Counted from the first letter of the stretch, positions 1-9,020 are shown. The stretch: DNA of 26,554 nt from FEN-987 sp964598845 (GCA_964598845.1 CAZRDM010000026.1:1-26554); one strand, 5' to 3'. Notes: a model not told the origin generated them from the sequence alone. Translations and numbers: made by a program.

Positions 1-75
1 CGATGCCAAGAAGTATCTGGCGATGAGAATTCAGGTGACGCAGAATATAGTTTCGGTGGTCATCTCTTACTACAC

Positions 76-756
76 CCTTATGTTCGGACAGGAACCCTGT
101 CAAAATTCACCAGTAGCCCTAATCGCTTCACTGTCATTGCGAAACGCGGAACTAGAAATCTGAGATGCTATCTCCCAAACCCTAGTAGGCTAGAAGAGTT
201 ACTTACCCTCCGAGCCCGAATCGCTCTTGATAAGCACTCATCACCCTTTCGAAAAAGCAACTTGGCGTAGTAGCGATGTCGACATGAAGAGTATGTGTCT
301 CTATTGACTCGCGCGTTCCGAATAAACTAGTCAGTGAAGCATTGAAAACCGGAAGACTGAACGAGTTTAGGCAATATCATCAGATTAGACCTGAGGTCTT
401 CTTTCAAGATAGTAGAATCCATTTTCTTCCGCAAAGGAATGCCAAGAAATGTCTGCTCGAAGTGAAACCGTACACATTTGGTCAAGAATGACGTGGCTTT
501 CTTTCCGGACGCTCCAACACAGAGAGGAGACATTTGCTTGCATTGCTTCGGGCGAAGAGAACTGGATTTCGAGCATGTGTCCTATTCGTGATTCAGAGAC
601 CCGATGCAGCGGCGTTTACGCCAAACAGAGAAAGATCCGAAATTCACTGATGCATTGAGCTTGCTCAAGGAAAATGGAGTCGAGATCTATGCGAGAAGAT
701 GCAGAATTCGTAATTTTCAAATTTCTCTAACCGATTCTGTGCCGGTTAGAGTCTGA
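76..756 (+). pseudogene. sfsA: Degenerate sfsA (sugar fermentation stimulation protein A family)
   Basis: Pieces of an SfsA protein (about 220-230 residues when intact) can be read in order across three frames. They are SPNRF near 115, YLPNPSRLEELL near 170-205, RVPNKLVSEAL near 311-345, CLLEVKPYT near 451-478, VAFFPDAPTQRG at about 493-528, VIQRPDAAAFTPN near 588-615, and DPKFTDALSLL plus GVEIYARRC up to the stop at 754-756. These match the family landmarks (GRL-EL, the R-PN-L block, LEVK-T, FPDAPT-RG, VQRPDA, the GVE end) in the right spacing. Reading them requires crossing in-frame stops near 245 and 276 and frame changes near 245, 490, 525 and 617. All neighbouring genes are intact, so real decay is more likely than bad sequence. 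SfsA proteins bind nucleic acid and have a nuclease-like fold; their role in archaea is unclear. The true start is not visible; 76 is where similarity becomes plausible. Confidence 0.85.
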
Positions 757-764
757 TTCAATCG

Positions 765-2135
765 CTATTCGCCAGCCACGGTCATATCCAACACTTGCGT
801 GGTGGGTGCATAGACAGGACCTGAATTTTCCAGATCATTCGCTCTTAGATCCATCTTGCCTTTCAGCATCTCGAAGAGGCTCGCTGATACTATCGCACCC
901 TTAACAGCTTTGGTTAGTTCTCCGTTCTCAATCAAGAAGCCGCTGGCAACCGTCGCGGTGAGTTCTCCGCTAATCGGATTCGATAGCCATTCCCCAATCG
1001 TTTCGACGATGTACAGCCCGTTTCGCGTTTCCTTGATGAGTTCATCGGCGCTGGCATCTCCTGGTTTGACAACAAGGTTGTTTGGGTATGGCGACGGTGT
1101 CCTGGTGTAGTTCAGAGGCGCGAAGAAGGTGCCGACATCTCTGTGAGCATTGCCCGTTGAGAGACGCTTCTCCTTGCCTGCGGTGTAGTTGTCGTAGAGG
1201 AATCCGCGTAACACACCCTTCTCGATTACGGGAGTGCGTTCTTGGGGTGTGCCGTCGTCATCAAATTGCCTTGTACCGACCCCTGCCATCATCTTTCCTT
1301 CATCGATTACGGAGACGCCTTCGCTGGCTACGGTTTGTCCAACCTTCCCGACCCAAGGGGAACGATTTCTCTGCACAGCGTCTGCTGTGATGGTTCGCGT
1401 GAGCACTGCGTCTACTGTACCCGCGTAAGCATCGTTGCGCCAGACGGTATTCATCTTCCCGCTTGCAAGATGAGTAGCCTTGACCATCTTTAGAGCCCTT
1501 TCAGAGACGATTCGTGCAATCTCTTCCGTTCTCAGACCTCTCCACAAGCGGGAAGTCCTGATCTCGTGGGCTACACCTTTTTGTTCCGATGAACCAGCCT
1601 TGACCGAGAGCCAAGAGCCGACGAAAGTTTCCTTGCGTTCGAGCTTACATCCGTGACTGTTTGCAATCGCGTTCGAAAGTACGTTACTCGTAATGTATCC
1701 CTTTGTGACATCAAGGGATGCATCCACTTCGCGAACTGTGTCCAGAGCCAACCTCACTTCATCGATAAGGTCCTTTGCAGAGAGACCATCGACCTTGTTG
1801 TCGAATACTCTCTCGACGCTGGCCTTTCCATACTTCTGTGTTAGAGACCTCCAATCTGGATCTTCATCGCTGGCCTTTGCAATCCTTAGGGCATGCTCGA
1901 CAGTGGTTTCGATGTCAGCGCCCTTGAGTGATGATGTGGAGAAGAAACCGATACGCTTCCCGAGAACACCTCTCACACTCAGGCCTGCGACTACGCTCGT
2001 TTTCGCGGCCTCTATCTTGTTTCGGTAAATTACTTCGCGTTTCGTGATCTCTGTCCCAAAGGCTTCTGCTTCGTCGAAACCCTTCTTCATTGCAAGCCTA
2101 ACTGCAGCTTCCGCACAAGCGAGAATCCAGGTCAA
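765..2135 (-). CDS. tldE: TldE/PmbA-like subunit of the TldD/TldE metalloprotease
   Basis: This 456-residue protein belongs to the TldD/PmbA (U62) family. It lacks the HExxxH zinc motif, which marks it as the non-catalytic TldE/PmbA partner. The family fold is visible as an N-terminal helical and beta region, a central domain, and a C-terminal beta-rich domain that includes a GxLRGFLYDNYTA-like segment and the closing GxIVxASLFEML block. TldD/TldE heterodimers degrade unfolded peptides and process modified peptides in bacteria; the archaeal substrate is unknown. The start codon at 2135 overlaps the tldD stop by four bases (ATGA), so the two are translationally coupled with tldD first. Its length is normal for the family. 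Confidence 0.9.
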   Translation of the reverse strand: MTWILACAEAAVRLAMKKGFDEAEAFGTEITKREVIYRNKIEAAKTSVVAGLSVRGVLGKRIGFFSTSSLKGADIETTVEHALRIAKASDEDPDWRSLTQKYGKASVERVFDNKVDGLSAKDLIDEVRLALDTVREVDASLDVTKGYITSNVLSNAIANSHGCKLERKETFVGSWLSVKAGSSEQKGVAHEIRTSRLWRGLRTEEIARIVSERALKMVKATHLASGKMNTVWRNDAYAGTVDAVLTRTITADAVQRNRSPWVGKVGQTVASEGVSVIDEGKMMAGVGTRQFDDDGTPQERTPVIEKGVLRGFLYDNYTAGKEKRLSTGNAHRDVGTFFAPLNYTRTPSPYPNNLVVKPGDASADELIKETRNGLYIVETIGEWLSNPISGELTATVASGFLIENGELTKAVKGAIVSASLFEMLKGKMDLRANDLENSGPVYAPTTQVLDMTVAGE

Positions 2136-3532
2136 CTGGCTCTCCCTCCTATGGTTAGCTTGCGGAGTCGCACATGAGGACCACCGTCGCCGACCTTTAC
2201 CATCTGGCCATCTTTTCCACAGCCTCCAAAGACGCTGGTCGTCACCATGAAGTCCTTTCCACGCGCCTCTATGGTTCGAAGAGTCTCGAGAACTCCGCCC
2301 GCCAAACTCACGGCACGGACCATATGTTTCAGTTCTCCTTTCTCAATCAGGTATGATGGCCCAGCGCGAAAAGTGAACGTGCCACCGCCCACATCGACTT
2401 GGCCTCCTAGGCTTCCCTTTCCTCGAACGTAGAACCCGTAGTCGATCTCTTCGACAAGTTCGTCAAAGGTGAAGGCGCCGGGTTGCATGTATACGTTTGT
2501 CATTCGGACAATGGGCTTGTGCTCGAAGCTTTGAGCTCTGGCGTTTCCTGTTGGTTCTAATCCTAGCTGGGGCGCTGTGTCCCTAGACACGAGAAGACCG
2601 CGTAGCCTCCCATTTTCCACAATAGTTGTCGTTGTCTTCGCTAGACCTTCATCATCAAAGGGAACGACATATCCCCCTGCAACATTTCCGTCATCGTACA
2701 CAGTAACGACTTCGTTGGCTATCATATCGCCCATGCGCCCTTCAAGCACGGATTCCCTGTTTGCTACCAAATCACCCTCTGAGGCGTGACCGAGAGCCTC
2801 GTGCAGAAATATGCCCACCAACTCAGAGTCCAAGATTGCGGCGTATGTTCCAGGAGGAGGCAGGGGAGCGGCAACTACTCTTGATGCAAGTTGGGAGACT
2901 TCTACGGCAAAATTGTTCCAGTTCGCGTTCTCGATGAACTCGTATCCCGCGCACTGGGAACGTTGCTCCGGAACTCGTTCCATCGACCCGTTGGCGGAAG
3001 CCACACTCATCTGGCCGAAGCCGGAAGTCGTTATGTCCGTCCTGATCCTCGCGCCTTCAGAAGAAACGAATATTCTCATGTCGTGGAGAAAACCCAGACG
3101 TGAATAGGAATTCTTAATCTCGCTCCCCGTAATTGCAGACTTGTTCGCTTCGAGAAGGAGTTTTACTTTCACGTCGGGAGCGACATCATCAGGATCCGTC
3201 TTAATCGAAAGCTTGAAGGTGGCTTCAAGAGGTTTCACTTTTGCGAGGCTGATAGATGTAGAAAGCTTGCGCGCAGCCTTCGCCATCCTAACCGCTTCCG
3301 AAACCTTCCGACGCAGACCAGCCTTGTCAAGTACTGTGGACGAGGCTATACCCCAGGCTCCGTCAAGAAGAACTCTGATACCCACACCGTAAGAACGATC
3401 GGATTCATAGCTCCGCAGGGAACCGTTCTCAGCGGTGATGAGTGTCTGGTTTACGTCTTGAAATCTCGCGTCTGCATATTCTGCTCCGAGAGAAAGAGCT
3501 TTCTCCACTAGGTGCTTCAGCAGATCATCCAT
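2132..3532 (-). CDS. tldD: TldD-like zinc metalloprotease subunit
   Basis: This 466-residue protein is the catalytic subunit of the TldD/TldE protease. The HEALGH motif at residues 244-249 (His244, Glu245, His249) is the HExxxH zinc and catalytic site of TldD. Downstream blocks typical of the family include YDDGNVAG followed by an FDDEG segment, an ExRGLL-like strand, and a GGGTFTFRAGPSYLIEKGE segment near the C-terminus. The ATG start fits family length. It is the first gene of a two-gene minus-strand operon with tldE. About 65 bases separate it from the nucleotidyltransferase-like gene upstream on the same strand, so all three could be co-transcribed. In the known heterodimer the active-site cleft is formed inside a closed chamber; nothing here departs from that. 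Confidence 0.93.
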   Translation of the reverse strand: MDDLLKHLVEKALSLGAEYADARFQDVNQTLITAENGSLRSYESDRSYGVGIRVLLDGAWGIASSTVLDKAGLRRKVSEAVRMAKAARKLSTSISLAKVKPLEATFKLSIKTDPDDVAPDVKVKLLLEANKSAITGSEIKNSYSRLGFLHDMRIFVSSEGARIRTDITTSGFGQMSVASANGSMERVPEQRSQCAGYEFIENANWNNFAVEVSQLASRVVAAPLPPPGTYAAILDSELVGIFLHEALGHASEGDLVANRESVLEGRMGDMIANEVVTVYDDGNVAGGYVVPFDDEGLAKTTTTIVENGRLRGLLVSRDTAPQLGLEPTGNARAQSFEHKPIVRMTNVYMQPGAFTFDELVEEIDYGFYVRGKGSLGGQVDVGGGTFTFRAGPSYLIEKGELKHMVRAVSLAGGVLETLRTIEARGKDFMVTTSVFGGCGKDGQMVKVGDGGPHVRLRKLTIGGRAS

Positions 3533-3596
3533 TGAAGAAATCTTCCTGAAGGGACGGCAGCTAGAAGACGATATATAGAGTTGCTGGGTTAACCGA

Positions 3597-4544
3597 CTAC
3601 TTTCTTTCTCTCAGCTTCCAGATTCCGAATTCGCCGACTGTCTCGGACGTTTCGACTGGATTATACCATTTCTTCTTGGGACCTATGACGGAACGCATCT
3701 TCCAGCCAGCGCTCTTCGGTTCCTCTTCGATCGTGTCCAAGAGCGCCTCTATCTTCTTTGTTACGTCCTGCCTGTCCCCTTCATCAAGAGTCTCTGCGTC
3801 AGCAACATACTGCTTCAGTCCGCTTAGGTTTGTTGTGACCGTGTACCAGAAACCCCAATCCGCGCAGAGTTTCGTAGCGATGAATTTCGCGTTTATCCTG
3901 TTCCTCTCCTCTTGTTCGGAGACCTCGTGCGAACGGAGTAATAGTATCACGTCCTTGACATCTTTCTCTCCGGGGAAGACTATCTGGACTTTCTCCAGCA
4001 GAAGATCCGTAGGCGTCACTGTCGGCGTGTCCAAGTCTAATCGACCCCTGAAATCGAGCGGATGATTGGCTGCCCGCAAATGGTCGAAGAACACGTCCAC
4101 GTAGAACCAGCCCTTTGGATGGAAGTATATCTGCCTCTGAGTTGCCGCACTGGACAGGGTTGCAGGCCTCTTCCCATAACCCATCTCTTGGAAGAAACTC
4201 TTCATCATGCTACGAAACTTCGAGTACGACATGTAATCCAGATCTGTGTACTCCTGCTGACCGGGACCTAGACGTACTAACTTCCTCGCGAATTCGAGGA
4301 ATTCACTGCAGTGTATGCGAATAGCGACGCCGCCGAGAAGCCTCAGTGACATTCCATGCTTTACTGCCTCATCAACGAGCCGCCTGCCTTCCTCAATGAA
4401 GACCTCAGCGGGGATTATGCCTCCCCACTCAGGGGGCATCTCGACGATGCGCTCCTCCAAATCCGTCTCACCACATTGAACAAGATCTTGTCGACTCAGG
4501 ACTTTTCTTTTGCGGTGGAGGAAAGCTCTTAACTCGACATGCAA
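3597..4544 (-). CDS. Nucleotidyltransferase-fold protein
   Basis: This 315-residue protein resembles the nucleotidyltransferase (NTase, AbiEii/MNT-like) superfamily. The segment LRLLGGVAIRIH (residues 67-78) gives the glycine pair of the NTase loop. TDLDYM (about 100-105) supplies the DxD metal-binding aspartates, and FYVDVFFD near 147-154 supplies a possible third acidic strand. A TPTDLLLEKVQI block follows, as in proteins that place a helix after the third aspartate. The C-terminal third is helical and charged. The start is TTG at 4544; a later in-frame ATG (residue 36) is a possible alternative that would still keep the NTase core. No antitoxin or kinase partner is next to it, so substrate and role are unknown. 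It lies head-to-head with the M24 peptidase, 29 bases apart, so the two must share a very short promoter region. Confidence 0.7.
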   Translation of the reverse strand: MHVELRAFLHRKRKVLSRQDLVQCGETDLEERIVEMPPEWGGIIPAEVFIEEGRRLVDEAVKHGMSLRLLGGVAIRIHCSEFLEFARKLVRLGPGQQEYTDLDYMSYSKFRSMMKSFFQEMGYGKRPATLSSAATQRQIYFHPKGWFYVDVFFDHLRAANHPLDFRGRLDLDTPTVTPTDLLLEKVQIVFPGEKDVKDVILLLRSHEVSEQEERNRINAKFIATKLCADWGFWYTVTTNLSGLKQYVADAETLDEGDRQDVTKKIEALLDTIEEEPKSAGWKMRSVIGPKKKWYNPVETSETVGEFGIWKLRERK

Positions 4545-4573
4545 GCGTCTCTCGTTTCGGATGCATTCTCATT

Positions 4574-5752
4574 TTGATTCGTGATGAAGTGAAGCTAGGT
4601 CGCGTCCGTGATGCGATGCGTCAGGAAAGATTGGATGCGCTCATACTGCGAATTCCTGAAAACGTCACCTATCTTTCCGGCGCATGGTGCGGTCGAGGCT
4701 TATCATACCTCATATTCTCAGTTGAGAAGGATCAAGTCCTAATTCATCCCGCTGGAGAAACTATCCCACCGACATGGGTTTCCGACATCAGACTCTACAC
4801 ACCGGAAACGTTTGAGCACATGGGAAGCGCTCTAGACATTGGAACAAACTATGTCCGAAAGGCTCTTTCTGATATGGGGTTGAACTCAGGAAACATCGGA
4901 ATTGAACAAGGGTGGGAGTTTCTGCTTGGAACTCCGCTAAGGTATGAATTGAATGTAATCGGCGAGAGAACGCTCGCAGCGCTCAAAGAGAAACTTGCCG
5001 GCTATACCCTGAAAGACGCATCTCCGTTGCTCATTAAATCTAGGTCAATCAAGACCAAGGAAGAAGTGAAGGCCCTCAGGAAAGCAAATCATGTCGCAGA
5101 GATTGGTCTTGAAACCTTCGAACGTTGCCTCAAGTCGGGCATATCCGAAATAGAGCTTTCAGCGGAAATAGAGCGCGAAATTGTTACAGAAGGTGTAATG
5201 AAGCACCGCGCAAATAGAATTGTTGCCTGCGCATTTATCGTCTCAGGCCCAGCAACAGCAACAGCGTACAAGTACGTTGAGGGCAATGGCCGGCGCAAAT
5301 TGCGACGTGGCGACTGGGTTATGCTGGAACTCGATGTCGTCGTAGACGGTTACAGCTCGGACACGACACGGACCTTCACTGTGGGAAAACCCGGTAAGAA
5401 GCAGAAAACGCTACTCGAAGCGGTCCTAGATTCAGAGAGTAGCGCGATAGATGCCATCAAACCCGAAGTGAGCGCCGCGGAAATCACCCGAATATCGATT
5501 GAGGTAATTCATCGTCACGGCCTCTCAGCATACTTGGTTCACCGTTTAGGACATGGCATAGGAGTTGGAATGCATGAGCCCATCCCGGCGTTGCATATTG
5601 AATCCAAAGACATACTCTTGCCCGGTATGGTCCACAGCGTCGAGCCCGGGATCTACGGTCAAAAGATCGGCGGAATAAGAATAGAAGACGACATTCTCGA
5701 TACTGATAAGGGCACAGAATACTTATCGAACTTTCCGAGATTGCCCGAGTAA
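4574..5752 (+). CDS. M24 family metallopeptidase (Xaa-Pro dipeptidase-like)
   Basis: This 392-residue protein has the two-domain layout of Xaa-Pro dipeptidases: an N-terminal creatinase-like domain (1 to about 155) and a C-terminal pita-bread domain. Visible dimetal residues are Asp263 (in GYSSDTTRT), His327 (in GHGIGVGMHE), Glu357 (in SVEPGIY) and Glu371 (in RIEDD). The position normally filled by the first metal-binding Asp of the DxG strand aligns with Glu252 in LELDVVV, unless a two-residue shift lets Asp254 serve. The family cleaves dipeptides with C-terminal proline; if Glu252 is real, metal affinity or substrate could differ. The start is TTG at 4574; no in-frame ATG lies nearby. It ends 22 bases before the convergent DinB-like gene. 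Confidence 0.87.
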   Translation: MIRDEVKLGRVRDAMRQERLDALILRIPENVTYLSGAWCGRGLSYLIFSVEKDQVLIHPAGETIPPTWVSDIRLYTPETFEHMGSALDIGTNYVRKALSDMGLNSGNIGIEQGWEFLLGTPLRYELNVIGERTLAALKEKLAGYTLKDASPLLIKSRSIKTKEEVKALRKANHVAEIGLETFERCLKSGISEIELSAEIEREIVTEGVMKHRANRIVACAFIVSGPATATAYKYVEGNGRRKLRRGDWVMLELDVVVDGYSSDTTRTFTVGKPGKKQKTLLEAVLDSESSAIDAIKPEVSAAEITRISIEVIHRHGLSAYLVHRLGHGIGVGMHEPIPALHIESKDILLPGMVHSVEPGIYGQKIGGIRIEDDILDTDKGTEYLSNFPRLPE

Positions 5753-5774
5753 GCAAAGTGGCGCAGGAGCACCG

Positions 5775-6248
5775 TCAGAGAAACTTCCACCCCATGAGTG
5801 GGGGTTCGATGTCCATCTGCCAAAGAAGCGCGATAAGTTCCCCCCGATGATGCACTTCCTCCTCGAAGACATGGATGAGTACGTCCTCAGAGGTGACCTT
5901 GATCGTTTCACCCGCGTCGTTTGTAACCATGTACTCAGTCATTAGAACGTCCGGAGTCAGTGAATCAAGGTATCTCCGCGTACGCTCCTCCACGTGCTCC
6001 AAGTACGCTCGAACATCGTCCATGGTCTTGTAGTCATCGAAGTCTCTACCAGCGCGGAGATGCTCCTTCCGAAGGAAGTCCATCCAGAAGTCTACAGCGT
6101 GTAACGTATGTATGAATATGTCCCGTAAAGAGTGCCAGCTTGCCTCGCGATTCTTGACGAACTCCTCCCAGGGGAGTTTAGCCAGCGCGGTGAAGTATCT
6201 GCGTCTTACTTCATGATTGTATTCTATGAGCTCTTTAACATCAACCAT
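5775..6248 (-). CDS. DinB-like four-helix metal-binding protein
   Basis: This 157-residue protein has the DinB fold signature. A first helix is followed by SWHSLRDIFIHTLHAVDFW (about residues 37-55), which carries the first metal-binding histidine (His47 or His50). A C-terminal helix LIHVFEEEVHHRGEL (about 124-138) carries the paired histidines (His126 and His133/His134). DinB-family proteins use three histidines to bind nickel, iron or zinc; some act as thiol-dependent S-transferases with mycothiol or bacillithiol. The archaeal thiol partner is unknown. It begins with ATG at 6248 and runs convergently with the peptidase gene. The 264 bases upstream to the next gene show no further coding sequence. 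Confidence 0.85.
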   Translation of the reverse strand: MVDVKELIEYNHEVRRRYFTALAKLPWEEFVKNREASWHSLRDIFIHTLHAVDFWMDFLRKEHLRAGRDFDDYKTMDDVRAYLEHVEERTRRYLDSLTPDVLMTEYMVTNDAGETIKVTSEDVLIHVFEEEVHHRGELIALLWQMDIEPPLMGWKFL

Positions 6249-6512
6249 CGTTCCTCATTCCCATTCGCACATAGATCGCGGCGCGTCTTGTCGATCGCAC
6301 GTGATAATTGTATCTGGCCCATTACCCGCTGGGAGAAGTCCGTTCTGATCGAAACTGGATCTTACCCTCATTCAATAACAACGCCATCCCGGCTGAGAGA
6401 TTTCTCGTTCTTACGTCTCGCTCACTAGGCTTAAGAGGGCCACACGCTTCTCCGGCCATTCAGATCCGTATCTAAGGGAACAAGTGCGCATTTCCTGCAG
6501 TAAGGTGAGTGG
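6249..6512. other. Intergenic region between divergent dinB-like and methyltransferase genes
   Basis: This 264-base stretch separates two divergently transcribed genes and should hold both promoters. I see no convincing ORF or RNA gene. A purine-rich site with GGTGAG just before the GTG start at 6513 may serve as the ribosome binding site of the methyltransferase gene. Confidence 0.4.
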
Positions 6513-7703
6513 GTGAAGCCCATAGAAGACTCCATGACTCGGTATCAGAGGATAGAGGCGGCATGGAAGCTGAAAGAAGCAGACAGGGTACCCTCGGACC
6601 CACTAAACTGCTACATCTTGGCCTATAGAGGCGGCATATCCATACTTGAAATGTTCACTGACCCTAGCAAGCTTGTTCAGGCGACCGTAGAAGCCAGAAA
6701 GATTCTGGGGGAAGGGGATCAAGTGGATCCAAACATCACAACCCTAGACCATTTCTCCTTGTTGCCGAAATCCGGTTGGGATAAGGTAACGCTCCACTGG
6801 AGAATAGAGAACGAATTTCCGCCGAAAGGTAACATCCCGCAGCCCTTCTTCGAGAAGTGCATAATCGAAGACTACGACGACATCATGGAAAGAGGCTTCT
6901 CCACGATACTCTTCAACAAACAGATCGGCGGAGACATGTATGAGAGAGCCATAGACGAGGTTCTATACAATGGCTTCGAGTACCCGAAAGTCTATGCGGA
7001 TGCATGGGCAAAATACGTCGATGAATACGGAGTCCCCCTAGTGATGGGAGGACGAGCGACTATTCCCTTTGAGCTTCTTCTTTATTACCGAAGTTTCAGC
7101 CGGTTGGCAAGAGACATCTTCGAACAACCAGATAAGGTCAAGGAATTGTGTGAGTGGCTGCTTGATTATGAAATCATCAATGCACTCAAGCAGGCGATGA
7201 TTATGGGTGCAGGCGAGGTTCAGGGAGCGGAGCACATATTTTTCCAGGCAGGTATCGTGGGACCTCCGTACGTATCTCCTACGGTCTTTGAAGAATTTGT
7301 GTGGCCGACTCTAAAGAGAGGCGTAGACATGATAGTAGAGAGAGGATACAAGGCTCACGTCCATATGGACGGCGATTTGACTCCGGTATTGGACATCTTG
7401 AAGGATCTGGCGAAGGGATTACCGAGGGGAAAGCTCTTACTTGACTTGGAGAAGACGGACATGGCGAAGGCAAAGGAGGTTCTGGGCGACAAAGTCTGCC
7501 TGTACGGGAACACTCCATCTTCGCTGCTCGTCTACGGGACACCCAGAGATGTGGAGAAATACTGTAAACAGCTCATAGAGGACTGTGCCGAAGGCGGAGG
7601 CTTCATTCTCTCAACTGAATGCGAGACGCCATGGAACGCCAAGCCCGAGAATGTCAAGGCCATAGTTGATACCGCGATCAAATACGGTCAGTACCGACGA
7701 TAA
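6513..7703 (+). CDS. UroD-family methylcobamide:acceptor methyltransferase (MtaA-like), paralogue 1
   Basis: This 396-residue protein belongs to the uroporphyrinogen decarboxylase superfamily, on the MtaA/MtbA/CmuA side. It starts MTRYQRIEAAWKLKEADRVP after a short leader and carries DPNITTLDHFSLLPKSGWD. It ends with a TIM-barrel half containing HVHMDGDL (His282, His284), GNTPSSLL and STECETPWN (Cys370). MtaA-type enzymes bind zinc through a His-x-Cys...Cys set; here the first pair reads His-x-His and the last Cys is kept. The likely role is methyl transfer between a corrinoid protein and a thiol or pterin. The corrinoid protein at 9456 and a second paralogue at 10226 support this. The start is GTG at 6513; ATG at 6534 is an alternative. 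Bases 7440-7651 are identical to the paralogue. Confidence 0.85.
   Translation: MKPIEDSMTRYQRIEAAWKLKEADRVPSDPLNCYILAYRGGISILEMFTDPSKLVQATVEARKILGEGDQVDPNITTLDHFSLLPKSGWDKVTLHWRIENEFPPKGNIPQPFFEKCIIEDYDDIMERGFSTILFNKQIGGDMYERAIDEVLYNGFEYPKVYADAWAKYVDEYGVPLVMGGRATIPFELLLYYRSFSRLARDIFEQPDKVKELCEWLLDYEIINALKQAMIMGAGEVQGAEHIFFQAGIVGPPYVSPTVFEEFVWPTLKRGVDMIVERGYKAHVHMDGDLTPVLDILKDLAKGLPRGKLLLDLEKTDMAKAKEVLGDKVCLYGNTPSSLLVYGTPRDVEKYCKQLIEDCAEGGGFILSTECETPWNAKPENVKAIVDTAIKYGQYRR
7440..7651 (+). repeat. 212-base perfect inverted repeat inside the methyltransferase paralogue, copy 1
   Basis: Bases 7440-7651 match the reverse complement of 10278-10489 with no mismatch over 212 bases. The adjoining codons in both directions have many synonymous and amino-acid differences. 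Identity starts and stops abruptly inside the coding region of both genes, which is the pattern left by gene conversion. Confidence 0.93.
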
Positions 7704-7721
7704 CTATGGAACTCGATCAGA

Positions 7722-9020
7722 TTGTCAGCCAATTCATCACGAGACTTTGGTGGCCGCACTTACTTAACTGGTTTGAAATGCGTTAGTTGCGGGGCCATCT
7801 ACTCTCCGGAGCCCAAGTTCTTCATTTGTCCCAAGTGCGGCATAGAGAAAGTGGAGGGGATTTCTGTATTTCGGGGCCAAACCGACGCCCAGTACGATTA
7901 CACGGCGATTGCGGACTGTATCAGCAAAGAACTTCTTGCCGGGAGACCATTCAACGCGCTGAGATACAAGGAGCTATTGGGTCTTAGCGAACGGCCCAGC
8001 ATAGTGACTCTAGGCGAGGGCGGGACATCTCTAGTAAAATGCAAGAGGCTTGCCAAGAGACTTGGTCTTAGGAATTTGTGGTTGAAGAACGAAGCTCAAA
8101 ATCCTACACACTCGTTCAAAGACCGTGAAAGCCTCCTAGCCGTGAACAAGGCATGGGAGTTCGGTAAGAAGTACGTCTCATGCGTCTCTAGCGGGAATGC
8201 TGCCGCGTCGTTGGCAGCGTACGCAGCGCGGGCTTCCTTGGGATGCTACGTGTTTATGCCCGCGAAGGCGTCCAAGGCGAAAGTCTCACAGTGTGCGGTC
8301 TATGGTGCTACAACGTTGTTGATGGAAGGGATCTACGAAGACATTTTTGAACTTTACATTGAAGCACTTAGAGGTCTGGACATTCTCGAGTCGAGTGCGG
8401 GCCACAATAGGTTCCGGACCGAGGGCGATAAGACTATTGCGTATGAGATTTGCGAGCAACTAGGATGGAGATCACCTGACTGGATCATGGACAATGTTGG
8501 TAACGGTACGCACCTGTATGGAATGTGGAAAGGCTTCAAGGAGTTAAGCAATCTGGGCCTCCTAGAAGATGCTCCGAGAATGATGGCGGTGGGACCGGAG
8601 GCGGGTTCGCCAATAGTCAAAGGATTCAAGGAGAGAAGAGTTCTGCCATTAGTGAGTAGTGGTGAATCAGTCGCCGAGGGCCTCGTGGGTAGGTGGGGCT
8701 ATGACGCCGTCTTGGCCGTTGAAGCTCTGAAGGATTCGACGGGCTGCGCGGAGTATGTCTCTGACAAGGAGATCCTTGATGCAGTGAAATGGCTGGCGAG
8801 ATTTGAGGGACTTTTTGTAGAACCATCAGGTGCCGCATGCGTAGCAGGGCTCTTCAAGATGATCGAGACGGGAACTGTTGACAGGCAGGAGGAAATCGTA
8901 TGCATAATAACAGGAAGCGGATTGAAAGACCCCGAATCCGCGGCGACGATATCCAAGAGAACTACTCTCATTGAGCCTAGCGTCAACGAAATAAGGAAAG
9001 CCTTGAAATCTGAACATTGA
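7722..9020 (+). CDS. Threonine synthase-like PLP enzyme (fold type II)
   Basis: This 432-residue protein starts with a four-cysteine zinc-ribbon-like motif (Cys20, Cys23, Cys36, Cys39), common in archaeal threonine synthases. A fold-type II PLP enzyme follows. SFKDRES supplies the Schiff-base lysine (Lys133), SSGNAAASLAAYAA (about 156-169) binds the PLP phosphate, a serine/glycine-rich GNGTHLYG segment lies mid-protein, and IITGSGLKDP sits near the C-terminus as in ThrC. ThrC converts O-phosphohomoserine to threonine. No hom or thrB gene is nearby and the gene sits inside a corrinoid methyl-transfer cluster. A relative with another beta-replacement activity is therefore possible, but the sequence does not decide it. 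The start is TTG at 7722, 18 bases after the methyltransferase stop, suggesting co-transcription. Confidence 0.85.
   Translation: MSANSSRDFGGRTYLTGLKCVSCGAIYSPEPKFFICPKCGIEKVEGISVFRGQTDAQYDYTAIADCISKELLAGRPFNALRYKELLGLSERPSIVTLGEGGTSLVKCKRLAKRLGLRNLWLKNEAQNPTHSFKDRESLLAVNKAWEFGKKYVSCVSSGNAAASLAAYAARASLGCYVFMPAKASKAKVSQCAVYGATTLLMEGIYEDIFELYIEALRGLDILESSAGHNRFRTEGDKTIAYEICEQLGWRSPDWIMDNVGNGTHLYGMWKGFKELSNLGLLEDAPRMMAVGPEAGSPIVKGFKERRVLPLVSSGESVAEGLVGRWGYDAVLAVEALKDSTGCAEYVSDKEILDAVKWLARFEGLFVEPSGAACVAGLFKMIETGTVDRQEEIVCIITGSGLKDPESAATISKRTTLIEPSVNEIRKALKSEH

Noticed and set aside
2..163. Open frame entering from the left edge (about 53 codons, contains VSVVISYYTLMFG)
   Set aside because: It overlaps the N-terminal part of the decayed sfsA and resembles no family; it could be the end of a neighbouring gene, but the support is too weak.
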